DNA of 39,887 nucleotides, taken from an uncultured Clostridia bacterium. GTDB lineage: Bacteria > Bacillota > Clostridia > Oscillospirales > Ruminococcaceae. Below the pieces are notes generated by a model, which was given only the letters and a program-made list of their open reading frames with translations, did no database searches and was not told where the DNA came from. A program made the position numbers and the translations under genes. Location: positions 1-39,887 of the forward strand of contig CANDVA010000023.1 in NCBI GenBank assembly GCA_947389015.1. Direction: 5' to 3'. Positions 14,904 through 24,141 of this stretch are shown piece after piece (within the stretch, counting starts at the first letter, position 1; each line of letters starts with the position of its first letter).

Positions 14904-15905
14904 ATGAAGTTAATAATACAGATACCCTGTTATAACGAGGAGGAAACGCTTGGTGTGACCGTCTCTGATCTTCCGCGTCATATCGACGGGATAGACGAGA
15001 TAGAATACCTCGTTATCGACGACGGCAGCACCGACGGCACTGCACTCCGAGCAAAGGAACTGGGAGTTCACCATATCGTGAGCTTTCCGCACAACAGAGG
15101 GCTTGCAAAGGGTTTTATGGCGGGGATAGACGCATGTCTTAGGCTCGGCGCCGATATTATCGTAAACACGGACGCGGACAATCAGTATTCGGGCGCGGAT
15201 ATCGAAAAGCTGGTGCGTCCGGTGCTCGATGGCAGGGCTAATATGGTCATAGGCAACCGCAAAACCGACAGCATTGTACATTTTTCGCCGATAAAAAAAA
15301 GGCTGCAAAAACTTGGCAGCGGAGTAGTCCGCAGGGCGAGCGGTACTGACGTAGCAGATACGACAAGCGGCTTTCGCAGCTATTCGCGTGAGGCGGCAAT
15401 GCGTCTGAACGTGCTGTCGGGATATACGTACACGCTCGAAACTATAATAACGGCGGGTGCGGACAAAAACAAGATACTCTCGGTGGATATCGAGACAAAT
15501 CCGGAGCTGCGCGAGAGCCGTCTCTTCAAGTCGATGTGGGGCTACATAAAGCGTTCCGCCGCGACTATAATCCGAAATTATGTAATGCGCAAGCCGTTGA
15601 AAACGTTTCTGATAATGGCTTCCGTGTTTATCATTGCGGCGCTGGCGCTGGGGATAAGATTTATCGTGTTGGCGTGTATGGGCGACGGCGCGGGACATAT
15701 TCAGTCGCTGGTACTTATGGCTATACTGGCGATCGTAGGTATACAGATCGGGATATTCGGGCTGCTCGCGGACGCGGTCTCGGACTGCCGCCGCGTAATG
15801 GACGAGACGCTGTTTCACGTCAAGCGGATAGAGTACGACAATACCAATCCGAACCGCAATTACAACGTTTGCAGCTACACTAAAGAGGAAATTGATAAAG
15901 AATGA
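14904..15905 (+). CDS. Family 2 glycosyltransferase (polyprenyl-phosphate sugar transferase type) with C-terminal membrane helices
   Basis: A GT-A fold: QIPCYNEEETL at the N-terminus, IDDGSTDGT (residues 38-46) and the metal-binding NTDADNQY (Asp90, Asp92). The 333-aa protein ends with two membrane helices (about 235-260 and 270-300). This is the architecture of enzymes that load a sugar from a nucleotide donor onto undecaprenyl phosphate at the inner face of the membrane. The next two genes are large GT-C-like proteins, which use such lipid-linked donors outside. The start is 8 bp after the RING gene stop, with a weak ribosome binding site suggesting coupling. Confidence 0.88.
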   Translation: MKLIIQIPCYNEEETLGVTVSDLPRHIDGIDEIEYLVIDDGSTDGTALRAKELGVHHIVSFPHNRGLAKGFMAGIDACLRLGADIIVNTDADNQYSGADIEKLVRPVLDGRANMVIGNRKTDSIVHFSPIKKRLQKLGSGVVRRASGTDVADTTSGFRSYSREAAMRLNVLSGYTYTLETIITAGADKNKILSVDIETNPELRESRLFKSMWGYIKRSAATIIRNYVMRKPLKTFLIMASVFIIAALALGIRFIVLACMGDGAGHIQSLVLMAILAIVGIQIGIFGLLADAVSDCRRVMDETLFHVKRIEYDNTNPNRNYNVCSYTKEEIDKE

Positions 15906-17740
15906 GACACAGACTGGAACAATTTTATGCCGCGTTCGGTGACAGGGGCGTTATGTTTATCCTGTTCGCGTTCTCGGTGGTGGTGAACTCGCTGCTGACG
16001 GTGAGCATTTCGCTGCCCTCGGTGTTTCCCGATGAGATAAGCGTGGCGGGTATCGCGGCGTATTATTCGGGGAACGGCTGGCCGGGACTTATGGAGCAGA
16101 TCGGCGGCGACTGCGGATATATACAGGCGCTGCTTTACGCGCCGCTGTTTCTTGTGCTGAAAAATTCGTATGCTCTGTATAAGGCTATGCTCGTCGTAAA
16201 CGGCATACTGGTGAGCTTTATTCCGATTATCGCGTATCATCTCGCGGCAAAATTCGGTGTTATGCGCGTGCGGTTCAAGCTGTTGATAGCGCTGTGCTGC
16301 GGAATGTATTTCTCATATCTTACAAGCTCAAAATTCATCTGGAACGAGGCGGTAACGAGCCTTTTCGGGTGGCTGCTTGTGCTGTGTATGTTCAGCGCGT
16401 GGGACAGGAAAAACCGATATACGCGCTTTACTATGTCGCTGCTTGCGGGATTTCTGTGCGCGGTATCCTACGCCGCTGATAAGAAAATGCTCGCGGTGGT
16501 GCTTGCGCTGGTTCTGACGGTCCTGCTGTCAAGATTGGTATTCAAGGAAAAGATAGTCAATCTTCCGATATTCTTTATCTCGCTGATCATATCTTTCGGC
16601 ACGGAATTTCTGGCGCGCGCCATGCTTATACAGAATATCTGGAACGGCGCGGATAGCGCGTTCGTGGGTGAGACAACGGTGATTCCCGAACGGCTGGGAC
16701 CTACGGGGAATTTTTTTGGAGTGCTTTTTTCGCACATTTACGCGTTCGTGACCTCTACGTTCGGTATGGGAGCAATCGCGGGAGCGCTGTTTGCGGTGCT
16801 TATTCTGACATGGGTCACGGAAATGATAAAGCATAGGAGCGCACCCTCCGAAAACGACACCAAGGTCTATGAGCCAATAAAGCATAGGTACAGTCTGCGT
16901 GTCACGATATTTGCGCTTTTTCAGTTTCTGGCTATCGGCTGCGCTTCGGTTATCTCCGCACTGTTTTCGTTCAACACGGGAATGTCCGCGGACGGCTCGA
17001 CGGTTTTCGGACGCTATACCGACAACATCGCGCCGTTTGCCATGTTTCTGGTGCTGGTGTTCGTGTTCTTGTACGGTATCGACCTTAAAAAGCTGTTTTT
17101 CAGCGCCGCAATATACGCATACGCGTGTTTGTGCTTCGGGCTGGTCGGATATCCGCTCGTGAGCCGTGCGGGGAGCAAGCTCACCGCCGCGTCGACGGGG
17201 CTCGTTCCGCTCGACTTGAGCAGCGCCACCGCCGCGGAGCTTACGGGAATGAGCTACGTCATAATGTCCTCTGTGGCGTTTACGGTTCTCGCGCTGCTGA
17301 TAGTGTTCGCGTCCTGCTCGCGGAAACATCGTACGGGGTTGGTATCCCTTTCGATACTCTTCATGATAGCCTACACCTCGGCGTATTCGGGTCTGATATA
17401 TCTGCCCTCAGTCGGCGCGGCGAATTCCGAAAAGACCGAGCCGTATGCCGAGGTTTCGAGACTGCTGTACAATACCTCGCAGTCGCCGCCTATAATCACA
17501 TTTGAGACCGATCCGAGCCTTGCCGCGACATTGCAGTTCCTCGCTCCAAATACAAGGGTGACTATGCTGAGTAAGGGCGGACGCGTTCCCGATTCCTGCT
17601 TGCTTATCGCGGAAAACGGAGTTGAAGCGCCGTTTGAGGGCGGCTCTTATGATATGGTGGGACGAACGTCAGCATATACCGTCTACGCTTACGGCGAGAG
17701 CGCCCGCGACTTTATGCGGTACAGCTCAGCAAACGGGTGA
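15902..17740 (+). CDS. GT-C-like polytopic membrane protein, paralog 1
   Basis: 612 aa with about 11-12 hydrophobic segments. The first extracytoplasmic loop after helix 1 carries FPDE (Asp44-Glu45), as in GT-C glycosyltransferases where an acidic residue in that loop is catalytic. Next comes a G-rich segment and an aromatic membrane stretch (IQALLYAPLFLVLKNSY) matching the downstream gene closely in pattern. A soluble domain of about 110 aa, predicted outside the membrane, follows the last helix. The ATG overlaps the stop of the GT2 gene by 4 nt. The likely role is to transfer a sugar from the lipid-linked donor made by the upstream enzyme onto a surface acceptor, by inference from context and topology. 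Confidence 0.7.
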   Translation: MRHRLEQFYAAFGDRGVMFILFAFSVVVNSLLTVSISLPSVFPDEISVAGIAAYYSGNGWPGLMEQIGGDCGYIQALLYAPLFLVLKNSYALYKAMLVVNGILVSFIPIIAYHLAAKFGVMRVRFKLLIALCCGMYFSYLTSSKFIWNEAVTSLFGWLLVLCMFSAWDRKNRYTRFTMSLLAGFLCAVSYAADKKMLAVVLALVLTVLLSRLVFKEKIVNLPIFFISLIISFGTEFLARAMLIQNIWNGADSAFVGETTVIPERLGPTGNFFGVLFSHIYAFVTSTFGMGAIAGALFAVLILTWVTEMIKHRSAPSENDTKVYEPIKHRYSLRVTIFALFQFLAIGCASVISALFSFNTGMSADGSTVFGRYTDNIAPFAMFLVLVFVFLYGIDLKKLFFSAAIYAYACLCFGLVGYPLVSRAGSKLTAASTGLVPLDLSSATAAELTGMSYVIMSSVAFTVLALLIVFASCSRKHRTGLVSLSILFMIAYTSAYSGLIYLPSVGAANSEKTEPYAEVSRLLYNTSQSPPIITFETDPSLAATLQFLAPNTRVTMLSKGGRVPDSCLLIAENGVEAPFEGGSYDMVGRTSAYTVYAYGESARDFMRYSSANG

Positions 17741-20037
17741 CGGCTATGGACGAAACTATACACGTTCGCGCAAAAATTATCGAGCGGCTGAAAAGCGACG
17801 CGTTTATTATGATCGTCATCTACGCCGCGGCGCTTACCCTGCACGTGCTGATAACGGGCGCGGCGACTATATTCAATCTTACTCCCGACGAATATTCGGT
17901 CACGGCGATAGCGGCGTATATAAACGGTCTGGATTGGTCTCCGACAGTCTCGACGGGCGGCTATTACGGCTACTTTCAGAGCCTTTTTTATATTCCCGTG
18001 TTTTGGGTGACGGACGATCCCTATCTGCGTTATCAGCTTATGCTGATGATAAACGGCGTTCTGATGAGCTTTGTCCCCGTTATCGCCTATTGGCTTTCTC
18101 GCCGCGCGTTTGATGTAAGTAGACCCGCAGCGGCGGTTTTTTCGCTGATATGCGGACTGTACCCGAGCTATATGCTGCTCACGAATTTCACGTGGAACGA
18201 GACAATGTGCTGTCTGCTGCCGTGGGTTTTTCTGCTGCTGTTGTATAAGGCATATGACTGCGAAAATACAATAAAAAAGCAGGCTCTGTCATGTCTTGGC
18301 GGGCTGATCTTAGTCGCCTCGTATGCCGCGCACGGACGAATGCTGTCGCTCGTCGCGGCGGGGATAGTGCTGGAGATTATCGTGTACTTCACGATGAAGC
18401 GTACTAAATTGTTCTGCTTCTCGGGATTTTTCGGCGGTGTCGTCGTAGGGCTGTTTGCCGACAAAATGCTCAAGCGGTTCTTTCAGGGCGCTTTGTGGAA
18501 CGTAGGAAGCGGCAGAAACGCGCCGATAAACACTATCGAGAAGATGATCCCGCAGCTTTTCGGCGAAAACGGGAGATTTTCGATAGCGAAATTTTTTCAG
18601 ACGCTTATCGGACATTTCTTCTACTTTTTTTCATCGACGTGGGGTTTCGGCGCGATATGCACGGTTATGATAATCGCGGCAGTTGTGCTGTATTATCGGC
18701 GGAGAAACAGAACGACTATAACGCTTGAAAACGGAGATACCGACCCGAAAGAATTGCCGTATATCGACGATAAGGCGGCGGTGCTCTGCTGGTTTTCGCT
18801 GCTGCTTATGAGCGCAGCGTTCGCGGTGAGCGTGCTGTTCAAGTGTACGTCCTCGTCGTTCGACAAGCGCATGGACACGACTGTCTACGGGCGGTATACC
18901 GAAGCGTTTTATCCCGTGGCTATATTGTGTACGTTCGTGCTGATATACAAGGGAAAGCTGTCTCGCCGTCAGACTATCGCGGCACTCGGGCTGAACGCGT
19001 CGGCTATGGCGCTTACGCAGCTCTTCACCGTGCCGATAGTCACGAATTCCGAAACGTTTGTAAGCGCAATGGTGTTGGGGCTTGCTCACATGCGGTACGG
19101 CGAGGGTCTTAAAGAACTGTACACGCAGACTACCTTTTTAAAGATATACGTCACGGTTCTCGGCGTTTCGGTGCTGTGGACGGTTTTCGGGCTTATCAAA
19201 AAGCTCGCTAAATTCCGTTGGACGGCGTTCTGCGTCCCGCTGGCGGGACTGATGATCTATGCGGGAACGTTCGGTTATCTCGAGTACACCGTACCGCAGG
19301 CGAAAAACGCCAAACGCGGCGCCGACATAATGACTGCGGCGATGGATAAGCTGGACGGTCAATTCGGCGAGATCACGCTTTTTGCAATGGCGCGCGACAG
19401 ATACGTCAAAACGCAGTTCCTCTATCCCGAGGTTACGGTAAGAGTCGCGACGACGATATCAGCGTACCGAAAGCCCGAAAATAAATCCGAAATAGTCTTG
19501 GCGAGTATCGAGGAAACGCCCGAGCTGTGGTTCGACGAGTTACGGCTGGTAGGCTCGCTCGGAAACGCGGTGCATATCTACGCCGCAACGGAGCACGCCT
19601 GCGAATGGGCGCTGAGTAAGGGGTATCGTCTTGGCGAAAGCGGAATGATAGTCTACACTCCCGCCGAGCTGAAAACCACCTCGACCGCAGTAAAAACAGG
19701 CTTTGACGAGCACGCCGATTTTGACTGCGCAAACGAAGGCGGAAACGTCACGCTTACCCTGCCGAAAGGCGCGGCAGCGTATACGAATTACACGCACCTG
19801 CAAAAGGGAACATATGCCTTTACGGTTTACGGCGGGGACGTGAACGGCGGGACGGTCACATTGTACGCGGACAAGGGCAAGACCGGTCTGCCGTTCGAGA
19901 TACTCACAGACAAGGCAGGGGAGCTATGCGCGGCGGTCACGGTCGGCAAAAAGACCGAGAACGTCCGCTTTACGTTCACAAATACTTCGGGCGAGCCTGT
20001 TGGTATAGAAAAAATCGTCATTCGCAGAATGAGCTAA
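17737..20037 (+). CDS. GT-C-like polytopic membrane protein, paralog 2, with C-terminal beta domain
   Basis: 766 aa. The first loop carries LTPDEYSVTAIAAYING (Asp51-Glu52), aligned with FPDEISVAGIAAYYSG of the upstream paralog, and then the same order of GYFQSLFYIPVF and INGVLMSFVPVIAYW segments. About 12 membrane helices end near residue 510. The extra C-terminal 230 residues are soluble: first a domain shared with paralog 1, then about 110 residues of alternating hydrophobic strands (VNGGTVTLYADKG, NVRFTFTNTSGE) that look like a carbohydrate-binding beta sandwich. The GTG start at 17737 overlaps the upstream stop; ATG 17746 is an alternative. The two proteins probably decorate the same polymer with different specificity. 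Confidence 0.7.
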   Translation: MTAMDETIHVRAKIIERLKSDAFIMIVIYAAALTLHVLITGAATIFNLTPDEYSVTAIAAYINGLDWSPTVSTGGYYGYFQSLFYIPVFWVTDDPYLRYQLMLMINGVLMSFVPVIAYWLSRRAFDVSRPAAAVFSLICGLYPSYMLLTNFTWNETMCCLLPWVFLLLLYKAYDCENTIKKQALSCLGGLILVASYAAHGRMLSLVAAGIVLEIIVYFTMKRTKLFCFSGFFGGVVVGLFADKMLKRFFQGALWNVGSGRNAPINTIEKMIPQLFGENGRFSIAKFFQTLIGHFFYFFSSTWGFGAICTVMIIAAVVLYYRRRNRTTITLENGDTDPKELPYIDDKAAVLCWFSLLLMSAAFAVSVLFKCTSSSFDKRMDTTVYGRYTEAFYPVAILCTFVLIYKGKLSRRQTIAALGLNASAMALTQLFTVPIVTNSETFVSAMVLGLAHMRYGEGLKELYTQTTFLKIYVTVLGVSVLWTVFGLIKKLAKFRWTAFCVPLAGLMIYAGTFGYLEYTVPQAKNAKRGADIMTAAMDKLDGQFGEITLFAMARDRYVKTQFLYPEVTVRVATTISAYRKPENKSEIVLASIEETPELWFDELRLVGSLGNAVHIYAATEHACEWALSKGYRLGESGMIVYTPAELKTTSTAVKTGFDEHADFDCANEGGNVTLTLPKGAAAYTNYTHLQKGTYAFTVYGGDVNGGTVTLYADKGKTGLPFEILTDKAGELCAAVTVGKKTENVRFTFTNTSGEPVGIEKIVIRRMS

Positions 20038-20183
20038 TGTGCTGTTCCACTCAAAATCAGCATAGACGCGCAGCAATTTTTTTCATACGCGAGGACGACA
20101 ATAAAGCGTATGGGAAAAAGGGCAGGCGGACGTGTCAATTATGAGCGTAACGCTCTTACAATATACGACAAAGAAGGGATAAA

Positions 20184-21548
20184 ATGCCGATATTCAGAAA
20201 AGCAGCTAAGCGCTTTGATCCCGCGCGGACGCTGGTCGTAGGATTTCTCGTGATAATCGCGGTGGGAACGCTTTTGCTGTGCCTGCCAATCTCCTCAAAG
20301 TCGCGGGAATTCACGCCGATATTCGACTGCATTTTCACGGCGACCTCGGCGAGCTGCGTCACGGGACTTACTATTTACGATACCTATCTGCACTGGTCGC
20401 TTTTCGGGCAGATCGTTATCGCGCTGCTTATACAGGTAGGCGGTCTGGGGTTTGTCACGATAATTACTTTCTTCAACGTTGCGGCGGGTAAAAAGCTCGG
20501 CTACCGAACGCTGAAAAACGCGGCGGGTGACCTCACCGAGAGCAGCTTTGAGGGCGGGCGTAAGATATTCGTCAGCATAATCAAGTATTCGTTTATTTTC
20601 GAGCTGTGCGGCGCGGCGGTGCTGGCGATGGTATTTGTTCCCAAGTACGGCGGCTACGGCGTGTGGATGAGCATCTTTATGAGCATAGCCTCTTTCTGCA
20701 ACGCGGGCTTTGACCTTATGGGAATGGAGGGCGAGGGCACGAGCCTTATCTCCTGTCAGAACGATCCCGCGGTGCTGATAACTATCTCCGTGCTTATAAT
20801 TGTGGGCGGTCTCGGGTTTATCGTCTGGGAAAATTTTCTCAATATCCGCACGCGCAAAAAACTCAGTCTGCATACGCAGACGGTGCTTGTAATGACCGGG
20901 ATACTTATCGTCGGAGGAACACTTTTCTATATGATATCGGAGAGCGGCAACCCCGCGACTATGAAGGATATGACATTCGGCGAAAAGCTTCTCAATTCGT
21001 TTTTCACCTCCGTTTCGACAAGAACGGCGGGCTATGACAGCGTCGGAATGAGTGAGATGACGGAGTTCTCTCAGCTCGGAAGCGTTATGCTGATGTTCGT
21101 CGGCGCGGCTCCCGGGTCAACGGGCGGCGGTATCAAGGTCACTACGCTTATGGTGCTGATAATGACGGTGGTGTCGTATATCCGCAACAAGAACGACGTG
21201 GAGCTGTTCCGCCACAAGATTGACAAGCTGACAATTTACCGCACGCTGGTCATCTCCGTGCTGTCGATGTTCGCGGTGGCGGTGTGCTTTGTAGCCCTAT
21301 ACTTCTCAATGCCCGAGGATACGAGGGCGGGAGCGGTGCAGTGCCTGTTCGACGCGGTGAGCGCGTTTTCAACCGCGGGACTTACGGCGGGTGCTACGGC
21401 GCTAACGGGCTTTGCGGGAAAATGTCTGCTTATCGTGACGATGTTTATTGGCAGGGTAGGACCCGTATCGCTGATAATGTCGCTGGTCATGAACAGCCGC
21501 GAGCGGAAGAATATCGTAGTCCCCGACGGGCAGATACTGATAGGATAA
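20184..21548 (+). CDS. ktrB: Potassium uptake channel subunit (Trk/Ktr integral membrane protein)
   Basis: The 454-aa protein has the four M1-P-M2 repeats of the TrkH/KtrB superfamily. Each pore loop shows the filter-like glycine: SCVTGLTIYD, FCNAGFDLM, TRTAGYDSV and FSTAGLTAG. The GSTGGGIKVTT segment is characteristic of the family. It moves K+ (often coupled to Na+) into the cell when assembled with a cytosolic RCK partner (KtrA/TrkA), which is not in the window. The 146-base gap before it contains only a small palindrome, GAGCGTAACGCTC. Length fits KtrB better than the longer TrkH. Confidence 0.9.
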   Translation: MPIFRKAAKRFDPARTLVVGFLVIIAVGTLLLCLPISSKSREFTPIFDCIFTATSASCVTGLTIYDTYLHWSLFGQIVIALLIQVGGLGFVTIITFFNVAAGKKLGYRTLKNAAGDLTESSFEGGRKIFVSIIKYSFIFELCGAAVLAMVFVPKYGGYGVWMSIFMSIASFCNAGFDLMGMEGEGTSLISCQNDPAVLITISVLIIVGGLGFIVWENFLNIRTRKKLSLHTQTVLVMTGILIVGGTLFYMISESGNPATMKDMTFGEKLLNSFFTSVSTRTAGYDSVGMSEMTEFSQLGSVMLMFVGAAPGSTGGGIKVTTLMVLIMTVVSYIRNKNDVELFRHKIDKLTIYRTLVISVLSMFAVAVCFVALYFSMPEDTRAGAVQCLFDAVSAFSTAGLTAGATALTGFAGKCLLIVTMFIGRVGPVSLIMSLVMNSRERKNIVVPDGQILIG

Positions 21549-21582
21549 TTACGGTAAAAACGTTGAAAGGATGGTATAAAAT

Positions 21583-22293
21583 ATGGTAACAGAGGTGTTT
21601 CAGCTCGGAAAGATCAAAATGTACGTGTCGGAGGATCACCGATTCGGCACGGACGCGTTTTTGCTGGCGTACTACGCGGGTATCCGACGCGACAGCGTTG
21701 TCTGCGACTTATGCACCGGGTGCGGTATCATTCCGCTGATTTTCTGCAAGAACGTTCAGCCGCAGCTCATATACGCTGTCGACATTCAGAGCGAGGCTAT
21801 CTCGCTGCTGCAAAAAACGGTAGACGAGAACGATCTTCAAAATATAATTCAGCCGATAGAGTGTGATCTTCGGCATATCCCGCAGAGCGTTCTGACGTAT
21901 GAAACAGTGGATATCGTCACGGCAAATCCGCCGTATATGCCGAGTAACTCGGGCTACGAAAAGGCGTCGCAGGCGCAGGCTATCGCGCGGCACGAGCTTA
22001 TGTGCACGGTCGAGGATGTATGCGCGTCGGCGGGAAAGCTGCTGAAATACGGCGGTCTGCTTAAGATGTGTCACCGTCCCGAACGGCTGAGCGACGTTAT
22101 CTGCGCTATGCGTCACAACAAGATCGAGCCGAAGTCCGTAACGTTCGTGTTCAACAACATTAACGAAAAGCCATGGCTGTTCCTTATAAGCGGCAAAAAA
22201 GGCGCGAACCCCGGAATGATAGTCGAGAAGCCCATGATACTCCGCAACGACGACAAGTCTTATACCGAGGAGTATTCGAGGATATACGAATGA
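21583..22293 (+). CDS. tRNA1(Val) (adenine-N6)-methyltransferase-like enzyme (TrmN6/YabB)
   Basis: A Rossmann-fold SAM methyltransferase: CDLCTGCGIIPL is the SAM-binding motif I, and TANPPYMP is the NPPY catalytic motif IV of N6-adenine methyltransferases. The preceding ARHELMCTVEDV-type segment and 236-aa length are typical of YfiC/TrmN6, which methylates A37 of tRNA(Val). In Bacillus the counterpart (yabB) sits beside rsmI (yabC), and the same pairing occurs here, with one unknown gene between. Confidence 0.88.
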   Translation: MVTEVFQLGKIKMYVSEDHRFGTDAFLLAYYAGIRRDSVVCDLCTGCGIIPLIFCKNVQPQLIYAVDIQSEAISLLQKTVDENDLQNIIQPIECDLRHIPQSVLTYETVDIVTANPPYMPSNSGYEKASQAQAIARHELMCTVEDVCASAGKLLKYGGLLKMCHRPERLSDVICAMRHNKIEPKSVTFVFNNINEKPWLFLISGKKGANPGMIVEKPMILRNDDKSYTEEYSRIYE

Positions 22294-22302
22294 AGAGAAT
22301 AG

Positions 22303-23061
22303 ATGTCGTCTGCAACTGGTTCGGGTTTGCGTTTGAGCTTTACGATAAACGGAGAATTTCTCGGCGACGTCCGCGCGGACAGCGGAGGTTTCTTCGAGGA
22401 TATATGGAAAATCGGCATTGAAAAGTACGGTCTGCCGCGTGTAAGATATCCCGAAGAGCGCCTGCTTGGACAGAAGTCTCTTGAAGACAAGCTGAGATCC
22501 GTTACCGAAATAAGCAAAAAGCTTTGGTCGCACAATGAACATCATGATTGGGTTTATGTCGGATTTGAAAACGACGAGGGGCTTGACGAATTCCTCGCAC
22601 GGGCGAACGAAGCGTTTAACGAGTTGTGGGAATTGCTACACGGCGAGTACGAGGTAAACGTAGTCTGCCGTATGGAGCGCGAGTACTGGCTTGCGGGCAA
22701 TAAACTCGGTCACGGACAGAAAAAGTGCTTTCAGTTTATGCTTGAATTTATTTCGCCGCTTATTTATTTAAAAGACGAATACAATAGTATAGTTCACAGC
22801 GCGTCTATGAGGGAGAAGGGCGTTTTTGAATGCGGAGATGAATCGGTAAAGAAAATGCTTGAGGAGCGGGCGGGCTTTGCTGAAAAGTTCGATATGCTTG
22901 CGGAAAAATACAACGCTCTTGTTGACGACGAGATACATCTCGGTATCGAGGGCTTTCAAAGCAAACAAGACGAGGAAGAATTCAACTGTCTGCTGAACGA
23001 CGTAAAGAGCGAGCTTAAAGATATGTTCGGCGAAGAATACAGGCTTTATTTGTATGACTGA
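22303..23061 (+). CDS. Hypothetical protein between trmN6 and rsmI
   Basis: 252 aa, soluble and acidic, with no family I recognise. The N-terminal part predicts strands (LRLSFTINGEFLGDVRADSGGFFEDIW); the C-terminal half is helical and Glu/Lys-rich. No signal peptide, metal cluster or P-loop is visible. It starts 10 bp after the trmN6 stop with a weak GAAGAG-type site. In Bacillus the slot holds the small GIY-YIG protein YazA; this gene is unrelated to that by size and motifs. A lineage-specific insertion, perhaps an immunity or partner protein, is possible but unsupported. Confidence 0.6.
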   Translation: MSSATGSGLRLSFTINGEFLGDVRADSGGFFEDIWKIGIEKYGLPRVRYPEERLLGQKSLEDKLRSVTEISKKLWSHNEHHDWVYVGFENDEGLDEFLARANEAFNELWELLHGEYEVNVVCRMEREYWLAGNKLGHGQKKCFQFMLEFISPLIYLKDEYNSIVHSASMREKGVFECGDESVKKMLEERAGFAEKFDMLAEKYNALVDDEIHLGIEGFQSKQDEEEFNCLLNDVKSELKDMFGEEYRLYLYD

Positions 23062-23076
23062 ACGGGAGGCGGTATA

Positions 23077-23919
23077 ATGAGCGATACGGGCGAATACGGC
23101 AAGCTCTTGATAGTCGGTACGCCGATAGGCAACCTCGGTGACTTCAGTCCGCGCGGCGTTGAAACGCTCGAAAATGCCGACTATATCGCCGCGGAGGATA
23201 CGCGCGTAACGCTGCGGCTGCTTACGCATTTCGGGATAAAAAAGCCCCTGCTCTCCTGCTACAAGCCCAAGGAGCGGGAAAAGAGCGAGAAGATACTTTC
23301 TCTGCTGCTGGAGGGGAATAATATCGCCATGGTCTCGGACGCGGGTATGCCGTGCATTTCCGACCCGGGGGCGGTTCTGGTTGCCATGTGTTTCGAGCGC
23401 GGTATTCCCGTGGAAATAATTCCCGGGTGCAACGCGGCTGTGGCGGCGGTCGCGGCGAGCGGCTTAGAGGTCGACCGCTGGGCGTTTGAGGGGTTTCTCC
23501 CCGTCTCGAAAAAGGAACGCTCGGAGCGGCTGGACGAGGTGAAAAATTTACCTCATGCGCTGGTCTATTACGAAGCTCCGCACAAGATAAAGCAGACGCT
23601 CCTCGACCTCGAGCGCGCTCTCGGCGGCGAACGCCGCGCGGCGCTCTGCCGCGAGCTTACCAAGCTGCATGAGGAGGTCATACGCGGAACGCTCGGCGAG
23701 CTAGAGCATTACTATGATGATATCGAGCCGCGTGGAGAGTATGTTATCGTGGTAAAGGGCGCGGAAACGCGGCAAAGCGAATTTACATTGGAGCAGGCGG
23801 CGGAGCTTGCGCGGTCGCTGGTGAGCGGCGGCGAGAAGCTCTCGGAGGCTTGCAGACAAGCGGCAAAGGCGACGGGTATCTCCAAACGGGATATTTACTC
23901 GGCGCTTTCTAATGAATAA
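23077..23919 (+). CDS. rsmI: 16S rRNA (cytidine-1402-2'-O)-methyltransferase
   Basis: The tetrapyrrole-methylase fold is clear along 280 aa: LLIVGTPIGNLGD at the start, AAEDTRVTLRLL, MVSDAGMPCISDPG (the SAM-binding region), EIIPGCNAAVAAVAASG and YYEAPHKI. These are diagnostic of RsmI, which adds the 2'-O-methyl group to C1402 in the decoding centre together with the RsmH base methylation. The C-terminal 50 residues form the usual small helical extension. GGGAGG precedes the ATG. Confidence 0.95.
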   Translation: MSDTGEYGKLLIVGTPIGNLGDFSPRGVETLENADYIAAEDTRVTLRLLTHFGIKKPLLSCYKPKEREKSEKILSLLLEGNNIAMVSDAGMPCISDPGAVLVAMCFERGIPVEIIPGCNAAVAAVAASGLEVDRWAFEGFLPVSKKERSERLDEVKNLPHALVYYEAPHKIKQTLLDLERALGGERRAALCRELTKLHEEVIRGTLGELEHYYDDIEPRGEYVIVVKGAETRQSEFTLEQAAELARSLVSGGEKLSEACRQAAKATGISKRDIYSALSNE

Positions 23920-23937
23920 ATTTGGGAGGACAGCATT

Positions 23938-24111
23938 ATGAAAATCGAAAAAATTCAGAAAAAAGTAGGACCGGTCGGCAAGATTGCGATCCCGATAGTT
24001 GCGGCGGTGATAGTTGTCGCGGCGGCTGTGGCGTACATCTGCTTAAAGCTTGCGGACGAGGTCCGCTACAACGAGAAATGGAAAGACTATGACGAGTGCG
24101 GGTGGCACTGA
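23938..24111 (+). CDS. Small single-pass membrane protein (57 aa)
   Basis: A short frame from ATG 23938 to TGA 24111 with GGGAGG 8 nt upstream. The product starts with a Lys-rich amphipathic segment (KIEKIQKKVG), has one strong Ala/Val/Ile membrane helix at about residues 16-38, and ends with a polar tail (EKWKDYDECGWH). Spacing of 18 bp after rsmI suggests cotranscription. The function is unknown. Confidence 0.65.
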   Translation: MKIEKIQKKVGPVGKIAIPIVAAVIVVAAAVAYICLKLADEVRYNEKWKDYDECGWH

Positions 24112-24141
24112 TAACGTGTCTTTACCGCAAAGGAGGAGAGC

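Noticed and set aside
14910-15818. 302-aa minus-strand frame opposite the GT2 gene
   Set aside because: Arg/His-rich shadow of a glycosyltransferase gene with intact motifs on the other strand.
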